Of a DNA stretch of 64,000 nucleotides, positions 45,794 through 55,593 are shown in pieces. A model generated the notes under the pieces. That model was given only the letters and a program-made list of their open reading frames with translations. It was not told where the DNA came from and did no database searches. The stretch comes from Cavia porcellus (Eukaryota; Chordata; Mammalia; Rodentia; Caviidae), in the NCBI RefSeq assembly GCF_034190915.1, contig NW_026947484.1, forward strand, positions 81,477,982 to 81,541,981, written 5' to 3'. Every line of letters starts with the position of its first letter. Within the stretch, counting starts at the first letter, position 1. The position numbers and the translations under genes are program-made.

Positions 45794-45921
45794 TTGTAAG
45801 ACATTTTCCTCAGCACCATTGAAGAGAAATACCACGGCATGCTGTAAAGCTTCTGAAGATGTTGATAAGACTCGAAGGACTTCCAGCATCACTGAACAAC
45901 TAACCGCATCGTCGCTGGCAC
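45794..45921 (-). CDS. ERMP1: ERMP1 coding exon 3 (residues 211-253)
   Basis: Acceptor TTTGAAG|GTGCC, donor TTACAA|GTGAG, 128 nt, ending in phase 0. Encodes GASDDAVSC, with D214 as the expected metal-bridging aspartate, and NGAEEN, with E248 as the expected general base and E249 as a zinc ligand. This is the core of the M28 active site. The acceptor is purine-interrupted (TTTGAAG) but follows a T-rich tract. Confidence 0.96.
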
Positions 45922-47098
45922 CTTCAAATCAGAGAAAACATATTTGTTTCTCAGATTTCAAAACCTTTACATTACGAACCATTATGGCTATGAATGGCCG
46001 TGTCTTCTCAGAGAAGCATCACAATAGCTACATGAATAGCAACACAGCTGTCATTGTCAGGCGACAATTACACCTACCAGTAATAAGCCCCACAAAGATC
46101 TCACACACTCACACACACAAAGACCCTTGTCTGGTTTGCTCACTGACTTATAATTAATGCCTAGAACTATGCCTGGCTCACTGAAGATATTCAATTATCT
46201 CCTAAACAAATCAAGCAAGTGAGACGCAAAATCATATTAAAAACTGGTATTCTCAGCATCCAAACTGCTCAGCATCATTCTTTATTCCTATTAACATCCT
46301 CTGTAATAAACACTTCTGGAACACATGGCTTCCTCTATGTCCCACCCCGACTCATTCCCTTGTCTTCCTATAAAAATCAGGATGCAAATAGTTCTACATC
46401 TACAGAAGGGGCAGTGTGAACGTACAGTATCTTTTAATGTTTTTCCAAGGGAACGGGATGAAAAAGTACGAAGACTATAACCATCTAGTGATACAAAGGA
46501 AAGGAGAATAGTGCCCTAAGTTGTGTTCTTATGTTCTGCACTGAAACAACAGAGAACTTGGTTATACCTCCTACCCTTTTAACTCAGCAACTTTGTATGT
46601 TAATTAAGAGATAAAGAGGACTATAGTGCCTTTATTTTTTAAAAGCACTGCAAGAAACTTGGCTATTTGATGATACGCAGGAATTAAGGTTTTCAGGGTG
46701 AGGGAAGATGTTTTACAGTGTGGAGGTCAAATCCATACTAGGAAAATATTCTACAAATGGGCTTTATCCCTAACTTGAATGTTTGGTTTTTAGGCAAAAT
46801 AACTGAAGGAATTGTTAAGAAGGCAAAAAGGATGCTTATCTTTCAGGAATATAGACTGAGACAGTTACCCAGGAAACAACACAGCAAAGATCTGCTTCAA
46901 AATAAGGACTTGGAGGGCCAAGGCAGAAAAGAAGAACCAACTGTTGAACCTCAGTGATAAATGCATTTAGACTAAAGTATTTCTCATGTATCTGTAATTT
47001 TCCACAACAAATTTAAAGAAGGCAATGGCATTTCTGGGCATGTGCACTAGGTAGGGTACTACAAAGTTTAGTGGGATTGTGGAGCAGGAAAGTCTTAG

Positions 47099-47190
47099 AA
47101 GGGCCAAGGAAGTAGCTCAGGGGCAGAGCACCTTCCTGGCAAGCCCAGGCCCTGAGTTCAATTCCCAGTACTAAAAAAAAAAAAAAAAAA
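47099..47190 (+). repeat. ID SINE, older type
   Basis: GGGCCAAGGAAGTAGCTCAGG ... GAGTTCAATTCCCAGTAC then A-tail. Confidence 0.85.
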
Positions 47191-47224
47191 AGACTTAAAA
47201 ATAAACTTTAGCTCTGTTGCTTTA

Positions 47225-47330
47225 CTTCACTATTTCCTGACTAGAAAGCAAGCTAATAACATCTACCTCACAGTTTTGTTGCAAGAATCACACAAAACAT
47301 CCCCAGTGCCTAGCACCTGGGAAGCATTGT
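47225..47330 (+). repeat. MIR-like remnant
   Basis: TAACATCTACCTCACAG, GTTGCAAGAATCA and CAGTGCCTAGCACCTGG match the MIR 3' half. Confidence 0.55.
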
Positions 47331-47968
47331 GTTTCTTTTTCCTTCTCCTTATAAAGGCCCTTAGCCAGCTAAAATAAACTGCTTTTGTTTAGGCTGTGTT
47401 AATTTCCAGACTGTGTTCAAGAAGAAACATTGTCTTACTGGTGATTACTACATTATATTTTAGTAAAAGTGAAACAAAAATAAGTTATCAACCCTGAAGG
47501 GAGACATATACAGTAAACAGTGTCACTTTCCAGAAACCAAATGATACAAACTTGCTTGAGTTACTTGAAAGTAAAAAAAAAAAATTCTTTATTCAAAGTT
47601 AAAAAAAAGCAGAAAAGTATATAGGATTAATTAAAATTCTGTCCATTTACTTTTCTTATACTAACAGTTCTGCTGACCCTCTCTAGTCAAAACTTTTGAG
47701 AAGGGTCAAAAACCTTTAAAGTGAAAGAAAGAGGACACTACAGTATTTAAAGAGGCTGGGTCATTAACCAACATTCTTTTCCACTTAGAACTAACACTGA
47801 AATTGAAGCCACTCCCAAAATAACCCAATGTCTCTTCTATCAATGACCTGGAGAACAATACAATAGACCCAAAAAGATAACTAAGGTCTTTTGGTGGGTA
47901 AAATTACTTCAAACTGGTATCAGTTCTGGAGGTGCAGATACTCTACTGAGAACTTTTAAAACAATAGT

Positions 47969-48155
47969 TACTGGGGTGGAAGTACAGCTCAACAGCAGAG
48001 TACTTAACTAATAAGCATAATATCCCAGTTCAAACCCCAACATCAAGCCAGGCATGCTGGCACACACCTGTAATCCCAGGACTTAGGAGGCTAGGGTGGG
48101 AAGACCACTGTGAATTTGAAGCCGGCCTAAACTACAGTGTGATCCCATCTCAAAA
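47969..48155 (+). repeat. ID followed by B1
   Basis: ID-like 47969-48040 (GGGGTGGAAGTACAGCTC ... GTTCAAACCCCAAC) and a B1 48044-48155 (AAGCCAGGCATGCTGGCACA). The order is the reverse of B1-dID, so these are probably separate insertions. Confidence 0.7.
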
Positions 48156-48466
48156 AACAAAAACAGACAAACTCCAGCATCACAAAAAGAAAAAAAAGGG
48201 GAGGGGGACAACTCATGCTTCAAATAGATGATTTACTAAAAGCATTTGGGAGATACTGTATCTGGTGAACATGTAAAAGATTATTTTTAATACCTTACTA
48301 TTTATTTAGAGAAATTTCCTTGAGATTGTTAATACAGATGTTCCTATAAAATTATATGTAAAAACAGGTTCTAATAGGTCACAAGAATGCCATCTTTTAA
48401 TTAACGAACTTCAATTTATAATATTCGGTACTATATAAGAAAGGTAGCCAAGTATGCCGCCCCTAG

Positions 48467-48612
48467 GTAAAGTGACACCCTGGTCTCGCCTGTAATGCCA
48501 GCACTTAGGAAGCTGAGACATGAGGACTGCAGCAAGTTCAAGGCCAGCAGGGGCTACATAATGAGTTTTAGGGCAGCCTGAACTACCTAGCAAGACCTTG
48601 TTTGAAACAAAA
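48467..48612 (+). repeat. B1 SINE
   Basis: Body and tail match B1 (CCTGTAATGCCAGCACTTAGG ... AGCAAGACCTTGTTTG); the first 20 bases are diverged. Confidence 0.85.
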
Positions 48613-48696
48613 AGATAAACAGAAAAAGTCACCCCAAAATATGAATTATATTGAGCTAAAAGCAACTGAGAAGCAGGTAGTCCAAAAATCATGTTC

Positions 48697-48783
48697 TAGG
48701 AGCTGAGGATTTAGCTCAGTGGCATAAGCACCTGCCTTGCAAGCAAGCAGTCGGGAGTTCGATCCCCGGTACCGATTAAAAAA
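48697..48783 (+). mobile_element. ID SINE with target-site duplication
   Basis: GAGCTGAGGATTTAGCTCAGTGGC..., flanked by AAAAATCATGTTCTA and AAAAATCGTGGTCTA. Confidence 0.9.
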
Positions 48784-49497
48784 AAAATCGTGGTCTATTC
48801 TCTTCCAGGAAGGACAAGGGTTGATCACCAAAGACAGCTGTGGACCCTAATAGCCTACAGATAGCATCAGAGGAAATCTATCCTCTAGATGACAAACTTT
48901 ACTAACTACCCTTCATTTACTATTTGCCATCTCACAACCTGAAGCCCACAGACATTCAAAGTTCTTTTCTTTTTTCCTTCTCCAAAGGAAAAAAGTCACT
49001 TCTCCAAAAAGACACAGCTCTTTGTTGAAGAAACTATACAAACCAGATGCTATACATCTCTGAGATTTTACTCATTTTCCCTGGATATCCCACATGTACA
49101 GATGATATATATATACAATTAACTTTTCTTATTAATCTATCTTCTTATCAGTTAGGAGTCGATGCTATCTGAAACTTATGAAGGATGGAAGGAAAATTAT
49201 TTTTTCTTCCTCTACATCAGTTTCTGATATTTGCACATCTTACATAGTCGTTCTTCAGTAACCATGGTATTTATTTGCACTTTCCCAGAATTTGAGCATA
49301 ATAGACACTACTAAGTGGGATGACCTTTATTATTGCTTTGAAATGAAGGTAAGCACCACTGATTTCTTCAGAATACACAAAGATACTTCTGCCTTTATAT
49401 AACAAATGTGCACATATTAACTTCTGAAAAAGCAAAAGCACAGTCTAAATATTACTGTCTACCTTTCTTTGTTTTTGAAGTTTGTAATTCAAATTTA

Positions 49498-49582
49498 TTT
49501 ATTTTTTTTTATACCGGGGATCAAACTCGCCCCATACCTGCCAAGTATGTGCTTGTGCTGCTGAGCTAAACCCCAGACTCCT
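49498..49582 (-). repeat. ID SINE
   Basis: TTTTTTTATACCGGGGATCAAAC ... GCTGAGCTAAACCCCAGACTCC. Confidence 0.88.
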
Positions 49583-50699
49583 GCAGTTCAAATTTGAAGT
49601 CTTAAGTTGACTAGACATTGTTTCCTGCATGGTTTATCTCCTCAGTCACTGCCCAAAGGACTCTGAGAAGTTGTTAGAATATTCAGGCGCAGACACAAGA
49701 CCCAGCTTCTTCTCCAACGTTGTGGAAAGGGAACTGTACATCAGGGGGCAGAGGCCTGTGCTCCTCTACACTACCTGGAAAGAGCCTGGGGAGAGTGACC
49801 TCTCGGGTATCCACGTTGGATTAGCTTTTAATTAAAGATAACTGCAATCTAAACTGTTTTGTCCAGTAAATTTCACATTTTATGTAACTATATTGGAGTT
49901 GTTATATATTCAAATAATCTAAAAGTATTAATATTTAAAATCAATACCAAAAACAAAAAAAGTAAGACTTTCCCTGAAAGGGATATTTAATCCTTTGAGC
50001 AACACTATTAGGAAATTACTATATTTTATTGAACAGATGAGAACTGAAAGGATTACTAAACTCTAAACCTTCCTTCCTTCCAAAAGCAGCTGCAAGAACT
50101 TCCAAGGCAGGAAATCCAGAATCTGATCCCAATTCGACCTCTCAGTAGTAGTGATCAGCTAAATTTATCCCAAATGAGGAAGCTAAACCAGATGCCATCT
50201 TGTATCTAAAATGCTGCAATACCACTTTAAAAGGCTATTTTCTATTGCCACCTACCTACCAACTACTGAAAACATTTTTCTGAGGAATCTTGTAAGTGAA
50301 AGTAATTTTGGGGATTCTCATTCACGACAATTATGGTAACTGGGCCCCTTCCTAAACATTAAGCACTGCATTCTGTTTTGTCTATATTTTTCACAGCAAG
50401 AATTTAGTTAGCTCTCTTAACAATATGGCATACTCCAAGTAGACTAAAATCCTCCCTCCACAGGTCGAGAGAAAATACTAGAAGTAATGTCCTCCAAACT
50501 ACACATCACTTAAGGACCGGACAGTCCCTTACCTGGTGTCCCCAAGACTATTACAACAATTAGTTGCATAAACACTTGAAGCAAGGGAATCTGATTATAA
50601 GACAAAAGCATGAACACTGTCCAACACTGATAAGGGTACATCAGAAACACCGTGTACTGTCACTGGGTTGCTAGTACTATGCTAAAAACAATAATAATG

Positions 50700-50800
50700 T
50701 GAGTGGTACACACCTATAAAATCCCAGCACTCAGAGGACTGAGACAGGAGGATTGCTCTGAACTGCACAATAAAGCCCTGTCCCGAAAAGACAAAAAAAA
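50700..50800 (+). repeat. B1 SINE, internally shortened
   Basis: GTGAGTGGTACACACC ... AAAGCCCTGTCCCG; lacks the central block. Lies 93 bp past the exon 2 donor. Confidence 0.85.
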
Positions 50801-50892
50801 AGCGTTCAAACTACAAAAATGGTCCCCAAGGAGCTTTGGGTTACCAAACTTTCTCACTGCAATGACTAATAAAGACTGCAAAGCACACCCAC

Positions 50893-51194
50893 CTGGTGAA
50901 CTTGGAACTGAGTCAAAATGGCAGTTAGCCAGGACAGCATGCTGGGCTCCACCTCTGGGTTCCAGTTTTACTACAACATTGGTGATATTGTCATAGTAGC
51001 TTGTAAAACCTCCCAAGAAGTCAATGCTAAAGGAACCTGTGGGCCGCTGTACATCTACTGAGATTTTGTGAAGACTGCTGCTTTGAACTTCGATGAGTTT
51101 AATCTGTTCCAAGAGGTACTGCACCGTCAGAATTTCATTTTCTGGACTTCCAGTAGTCCTGGGGCCAACGGCTGTAATATGTTCAAGATAATCC
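50893..51194 (-). CDS. ERMP1: ERMP1 coding exon 2 (residues 110-211)
   Basis: Acceptor TTTCAG|GGATTATC; donor CCAG|GTGGGT; 302 nt. Encodes the start of the M28 domain ([20 protein letters not shown]). The first zinc ligand motif, CHFDS (H202, D204), lies at its end. The sequon NIT at 179-181 is compatible with a lumenal position. After the motif this species reads PSSPG where human has ANSPG. Confidence 0.97.
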
Positions 51195-51976
51195 CTGAAA
51201 GCAACCAAAAGAATGATGATGGCAAACACTTGATTTAAAACTAACACTTAGCATAGAGCAACTTTTCTACTATACACTTCTTCCTCTTCCAAAAAACTTA
51301 GTCCTTCGACTTCTCATATAAAAAAGAATGCCTTTAATTATTTCAGATACACTGAGAAAAGCATGTGTAGTTACAACATTTTGCCTCCCAGCAGTTAACA
51401 CCTTCAAAATTTTCTCCTACCTCACTCCCACCTTCTAATAACCCTTAAATCAATATAATGACCAGGGATTACAATATATTCAAAATGTGTAATGTTTAAC
51501 TCCCGAAGGCTAGATAGGTCAGAATTCGACTTTAGTGGGCTGTAGTCCTGAGAGTTCTGGATTCTGGATTCTGAGTTACCAACCCTAAGTGGCAGAAAAC
51601 TATAACGGAGTACAATCAAAAGGTTAAATAAGCAAAGAAAAACTTCTGATGGTGAAAAATGGACTCATCCTCCTCCTGCTGTGCACAGGGACCTAATAAC
51701 TTCAATTCGCAACAAAACCAACTGTATCCCTAATGAAAACAAAAAACAAAACAAAACAAAATTTGTATGTCTTTTAACTACAAGTGAAGAAAAATGGGGA
51801 TACAGCCCAGAAAGTCCTTAGGAAAATAGGTTTTCAGCATTTTGCTTTGAAAGAAAAAGTTAAAACACAATGGTGATTGAAACTCTTTCTGCTACCTTGC
51901 AATTTCACAAACTTTAAAACAGTATCTTTGATTTAATCACCTTTCCCAGCAAAATGTCTTTTAAAAAGGCAAACCT

Positions 51977-52110
51977 GGGGCTGGGGATTTAGCTCAGCGG
52001 CAAAAGCACCTGCCTTGCAAGCAGGCAGTCGTGAGTTCGATCCCCGGTACCGGTAAAAACGAAAAAGACCAAAAAAAATAAAAAATAAAAAATAAAAAAT
52101 AAAAAAAAAT
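51977..52110 (+). mobile_element. ID SINE with target-site duplication
   Basis: Consensus-like ID with tail GGTAAAAACGAAAAAGACC and (AAAAAT)n, flanked by AAAAAGGCAAACCT at 51963-51976 and 52111-52124. Confidence 0.95.
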
Positions 52111-52124
52111 AAAAAGGCAAACCT

Positions 52125-52275
52125 AGCCAAATGTGGTGGCACATGCCTGGCCCAGCACTCTCGACATTTAGGCAGGAAGATCGCTGGAAGTTCAAGGCAG
52201 GCCTGTGCTACAAAGTGAGTTCAAGGCCAGCCTGAAGTGCATAGTGAAACCCTGTCTCAAAAAGAAAAAAAAGTC
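52125..52275 (+). repeat. B1 SINE
   Basis: AGCCAAATGTGGTGGCACATG ... GAAACCCTGTCTCAAAAAG. Confidence 0.88.
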
Positions 52276-52782
52276 AAACCTTACACAATCACCCAAAGAC
52301 AATCTGACAAGCGAAATTATGTGTGCAAAATTAAACGGGTAGTCTCTCCCACAGGCAGCCGCCACAGATTTGGGGACTACAAGCCCTCAAAAGTTTGAGC
52401 AATACACTAGCCCTTTCCAACAACCTCCCCCAACAATCCTCACCAAAAAAAATTAATTTAGACACATACATTTCATTCTACTTCACTTCAAAGGAAAAGC
52501 AGTGCTAACCCAGGTAACAAATTGCAAACTGCTCTGGGGCGAGAGGGCATGACTAATAACCAAAGCATCTGCAGGCAGGACAGTATAAAGGTGAACGAGC
52601 AGGCTTAATCCAACTGGCCATCCCCGGTCTGCCCCAGAAGCTACACTCGGCAACAGCCAACCCCTCTCTCTGCTGTTTGCACCCCAGAAGGCCACACATG
52701 GCCACCTCTCGTGCACTCGGAAACGCAGGGGACCTGCGCCCCGGGGCCGCGGAGGGACGCGCGAGCTGCGCCCGGCCGGTAC

Positions 52783-53111
52783 CTTGCCTGGCGCGCGTTG
52801 AACTCGCCGCGGTGACCAGCAGGCCGGCGCAGCACGAGCTGCTGCAGCGAAAGCTGCACGAGCGCCCAGAGCACTAGAAGATAGAACGCGAGCCCCAGCG
52901 CGGCGCGCGCCTCCGACAGCCCGCTCCCCGCGCCGCCGCCGCCCGCCTGGCTCCTTTTCCGCGTCCTCGTGCCACTGCCGCGCGCGTCCGCCGGGAGCTC
53001 CTGCGCCGGCGTCTCCCTCTCCGGTTGTGTAGTGGCCGCAGCCGATTCTTCCCGGCGTTCAGATCCGACGCGGTGCCGCCTCACAGCCCCAGACTCGGAG
53101 CCCCACTCCAT
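52783..53111 (-). CDS. ERMP1: ERMP1 coding exon 1 (residues 1-109 and part of 110)
   Basis: Starts at ATG 53111 in a strong initiation context (ACCATGG). The protein begins MEWGSES as in human ERMP1. It encodes an Arg/Gly/Ala-rich cytosolic tail and the first membrane helix (about residues 71-94), ending near GHRGEFNARQA. The donor is AG|GTACCG, leaving phase 2 (329 nt). The exon is very GC-rich and inside the CpG island. The open frame continues upstream, but no ATG occurs there within the visible extension: codon 53138 is TTG. Confidence 0.97.
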
Positions 53112-53219
53112 GGTCACAAGCCTCAGCCGGCAGTCCAACTGCCCGGCCCCCTACAAACCCGGCAGCCGCAGCGCCTCCTAGTGAGCGGACGGAAACTGTA
53201 GAGGGCCAAACTTCTTCTG

Positions 53220-53224
53220 ATTGG
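53220..53224 (-). promoter_or_regulatory. ERMP1: CCAAT box
   Basis: Minus-strand CCAAT within GGCCAATCAG, 109 bp upstream of the ATG. The flanks match the NF-Y consensus (CCAATCAG). Position and context fit a TATA-less CpG island promoter. Confidence 0.55.
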
Positions 53225-53578
53225 CCGAGCACGCCGAGTGAGGTAGCCGGCTGACCCAGGCCAAGCGGTGTGTTTCCTTTGGCAAGGCTTTCTACTCGGA
53301 TGTGGGACAGAGGTTTCCACCCCTAAAGCTTGATAAGTGCAGAACGCTTTTCAAACAATGCCCGTGGTTTAAGGTGCCTCAGTTGAAGAACAGTATGGCC
53401 CAGCTTTCCATAAAGAACATTAAAAAGGGCTTTGGAAAACAAACGTTCTTGTCTCCTAAAGTGAAAAACAAGACTTAACACAAGAAGCCCAACCTATAGC
53501 TTTCACATGAAATCTAGTAAGAACTTTATAACTTGGGGTGATAATTAGGAACTGTCTCCATTTAACAGATAAAGAATA

Positions 53579-53645
53579 GGGCTGGGGATGTAACTCCTTG
53601 GGGAACTTGCCTAGCATGGGTTCAGTTCTTAGCACAACTCAGACA
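53579..53645 (+). repeat. ID SINE, short older type
   Basis: GGGCTGGGGATGTAACTCC ... GGTTCAGTTCTTAGCAC. Confidence 0.7.
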
Positions 53646-53775
53646 AAAAATAACAGATAAAATAGTAAAAGCTACTTAGTAAATACTACTATGGCCTGTT
53701 ACTGTGCTAAGTGCACTAATAACTTTTTCATTTAAGAACCTGAAAAGAAATATTCTATTTGAAAGTCTAATTTCA

Positions 53776-53854
53776 GAGCTGGGGATTTACCTCAGCGGCA
53801 TAAGCGCCTGCCAGGCAAGTGCGACGTGAGTTCCATCCTTGGTACCACAAAAAA
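53776..53854 (+). mobile_element. ID SINE with target-site duplication
   Basis: GAGCTGGGGATTTACCTCAGCGGC..., flanked by AAAGTCTAATTTCA at 53762-53775 and 53855-53868. Confidence 0.93.
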
Positions 53855-53985
53855 AAAGTCTAATTTCATGAGCTCACAAAATAGCATTTTGATTCACTAC
53901 TACAAATGGCGCTCTGGAAAGGAAACTTTAGAAAAACTGTTCTTCCTTCAAAATCATCCTGTGGAAGAAGCAGAGCCTTGCTTTT

Positions 53986-54098
53986 TTTTTTTTTTTTTTT
54001 TTTTTGTCTTTTTTCTTTTTATCGGTACCGGGGATCGAACTCACGACTGCCTGCTTGCAAGGCAGGTGCTTATGCCGCCGAGCTAAATCCCCAGCCCC
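53986..54098 (-). mobile_element. ID SINE with target-site duplication
   Basis: Near-consensus reverse ID with a 24-base T-run, flanked by CAGAGCCTTGCTTTT at 53971-53985 and 54099-54113. Confidence 0.95.
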
Positions 54099-54675
54099 CA
54101 GAGCCTTGCTTTTAGTGTGATCCTAGCTATCAATCTGCCTCTGTCTCAAAGTCTGTGTAGCATTTCTGCCTTCACAAAACTTACATTCTAACAAGGAGAA
54201 AATAAACACGTTTGTGAATAAAATAAATTGATGTAAGTGCTCTGAGGAAATTAAAGTAGGCAATCGAGAGAGACAGAAGCTCCTGTTTTGTTGGAGTGAC
54301 CGAGGGTTCTCAAAGAAGTGAGGAACTGGATCACATGAACCTGGAACACAATACCCCAGAAATAGGGGAACATGTCTAGAAGTAACATTGACTAATGCCT
54401 TTGGCTAAACCAGACTGAGCCAGGGGGCAGTGGGAGAGGTGAATCATAGTAGCAGGCAGGGGCCAGCACAGAGAGGGTCGCCTGCTCCTAGCAAGAACTT
54501 ATGGGTGGTTTTGAACAGTGAAAGGTCGTGTTCTAAACACTCCTAGTCTCAATCCAAGCCAGAGGAACTCAGAAACCATACTTAGATCATGTAGACTCAT
54601 AGCCCTTGATAATTCTTTGCCTTTGAAACATTGGAAGCCACTTTGATTTGTGTTTTATTTGTGTACAAAGGAAAA

Positions 54676-54786
54676 CGCAAGTCAAGCATGGTAGTCCCTG
54701 CCTGTAATTTCAGCACTCAGGAGGCTTCGAGAAGAGGATCATGAGTTTGAGGCTATCCTGGGTCACACAGCCAAACCTGTCTTAAA
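54676..54786 (+). repeat. B1 SINE, shortened
   Basis: GTCAAGCATGGTAGTCCCTG ... CACACAGCCAAACCTGTC. Confidence 0.8.
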
Positions 54787-55014
54787 CCCTCAGAGCATAG
54801 CACCTTATTTGTCATAAACATAGATGAACGTGGGTATATTAAACTCATGTTTATTCTTTAGAATATTTCTATTAATGAATTTTTAATTTTAATTTTATGA
54901 TTATTACATTAAACAATGAATGCTTAACAGAAAACACTAAAGTAAAATATTGCATTATTAATATTGAGCTGTTTATAAAAACATCAAAATTTTCAATAAT
55001 CACTAGTTTTTTGG

Positions 55015-55435
55015 TGTACAAAGTGTAACAGAACAGCAATAAATTCTGATAGAGCTGGTCAACAGCGACCAGTCCCCCACCACACATACACCATTGTAAA
55101 ACCCCAAACATAGGGACAAAAAGTCTATTACCGCCTTGCAAGAGCCTGATGGCAAGAACAAGGAAATATCCCCTGTAACAGAAAGCCCCACTGCCAACCT
55201 CCTCCAGAGAAAGACACCATACACAGAAGGTGCAAGAGCCACCTACAGCTCTCAGCCCATGACCAAAACAATACCTACCCCACTTTTAACTGTCGATAAA
55301 AACCCTGCTCAGCCCTGCCCTGTGCACCTTGCCCTGGTCCGCTGAGTAAAGTGCCACTTCTGCTTCCCATAAAACTCCTTGTGTTGACCTTGTGGTGTAT
55401 TCTGGTTCTTGGCATGAAGTTCAGTTGCTTTATCA
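55015..55435 (+). mobile_element. solo LTR, gammaretrovirus-like
   Basis: An old endogenous retroviral remnant with LTR layout: a CAAGAACAAGGAAATAT block, a TATA-like GATAAAAACCC (55289), an R-like CTGAGTAAAG, a poly(A)-signal-like CATAAAAC (55368), and a U5-like CTTGTGGTGTATTCTGGTTC. No gag, pol or env sequence adjoins it, so it is probably a solo LTR. Exact ends not found. It points away from ERMP1. Confidence 0.55.
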
Positions 55436-55593
55436 AATTCCTATATGAATTACATGAAAATACCAGTAGCACTCTACAAAAGGAAAATAATCTTTAATTA
55501 TCACGTCCAAGGCAGTCTTCACATATGACAAAGGCACATTCTATACACATCTGTCACTTACATTGATTGTGCACGTGTTTTACTTTCCTAGCC

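Larger units (their letters stand above)
45922..50892 (-). other. ERMP1: ERMP1 intron 2
   Basis: 5.0 kb. Several SINEs, a MIR piece (47225-47330) and a short (CA)-rich stretch near 46100-46125. I see nothing in about 46200-47095, 47335-47965, 48160-48465, 48790-49495 or 49590-50695. Confidence 0.9.
51195..52782 (-). other. ERMP1: ERMP1 intron 1
   Basis: 1.6 kb. One recent ID (51977-52110) followed directly by a B1 (52125-52275). 51200-51960 and 52280-52700 show nothing recognisable; the end grades into the CpG island. Confidence 0.9.
2996..53111 (-). other. ERMP1: ERMP1 gene, spliced coding span (15 exons)
   Basis: Endoplasmic reticulum metallopeptidase 1 (Felix-ina), a zinc peptidase of family M28 in the ER membrane. 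In rat it is linked to ovarian follicle organisation; its substrates are poorly known. Joining 15 exons (all GT-AG, phases consistent) gives 902 residues against 904 in human. Order: basic, low-complexity cytosolic N-terminus (1-70), first membrane helix (about 71-94), lumenal M28 domain (about 110-370), a block of membrane helices (about 397-675), and a C-terminal lumenal domain (about 687-902). Metal and catalytic residues visible: H202, D214, E248 (general base), E249, E275 and H351. A glycosylation sequon NIT is at 179-181. No frameshift or internal stop was seen, so I call it functional. Identification rests on recalled similarity to human ERMP1; no database search was run. Confidence 0.97.
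52700..53260 (-). promoter_or_regulatory. ERMP1: CpG island promoter of ERMP1
   Basis: The only GC-rich, CpG-dense stretch in the window, covering exon 1 and about 150 bp upstream. This is the usual promoter type of a broadly expressed gene. No TATA box is evident upstream of the ATG. The start of transcription cannot be placed from sequence alone. Confidence 0.8.

Noticed and set aside
53112..53138. Nine-codon N-terminal extension of ERMP1 beginning at 53138
   Set aside because: The codon at 53138 is TTG, not ATG. The ATG at 53111 has a strong context and matches the human N-terminus MEWGSES.
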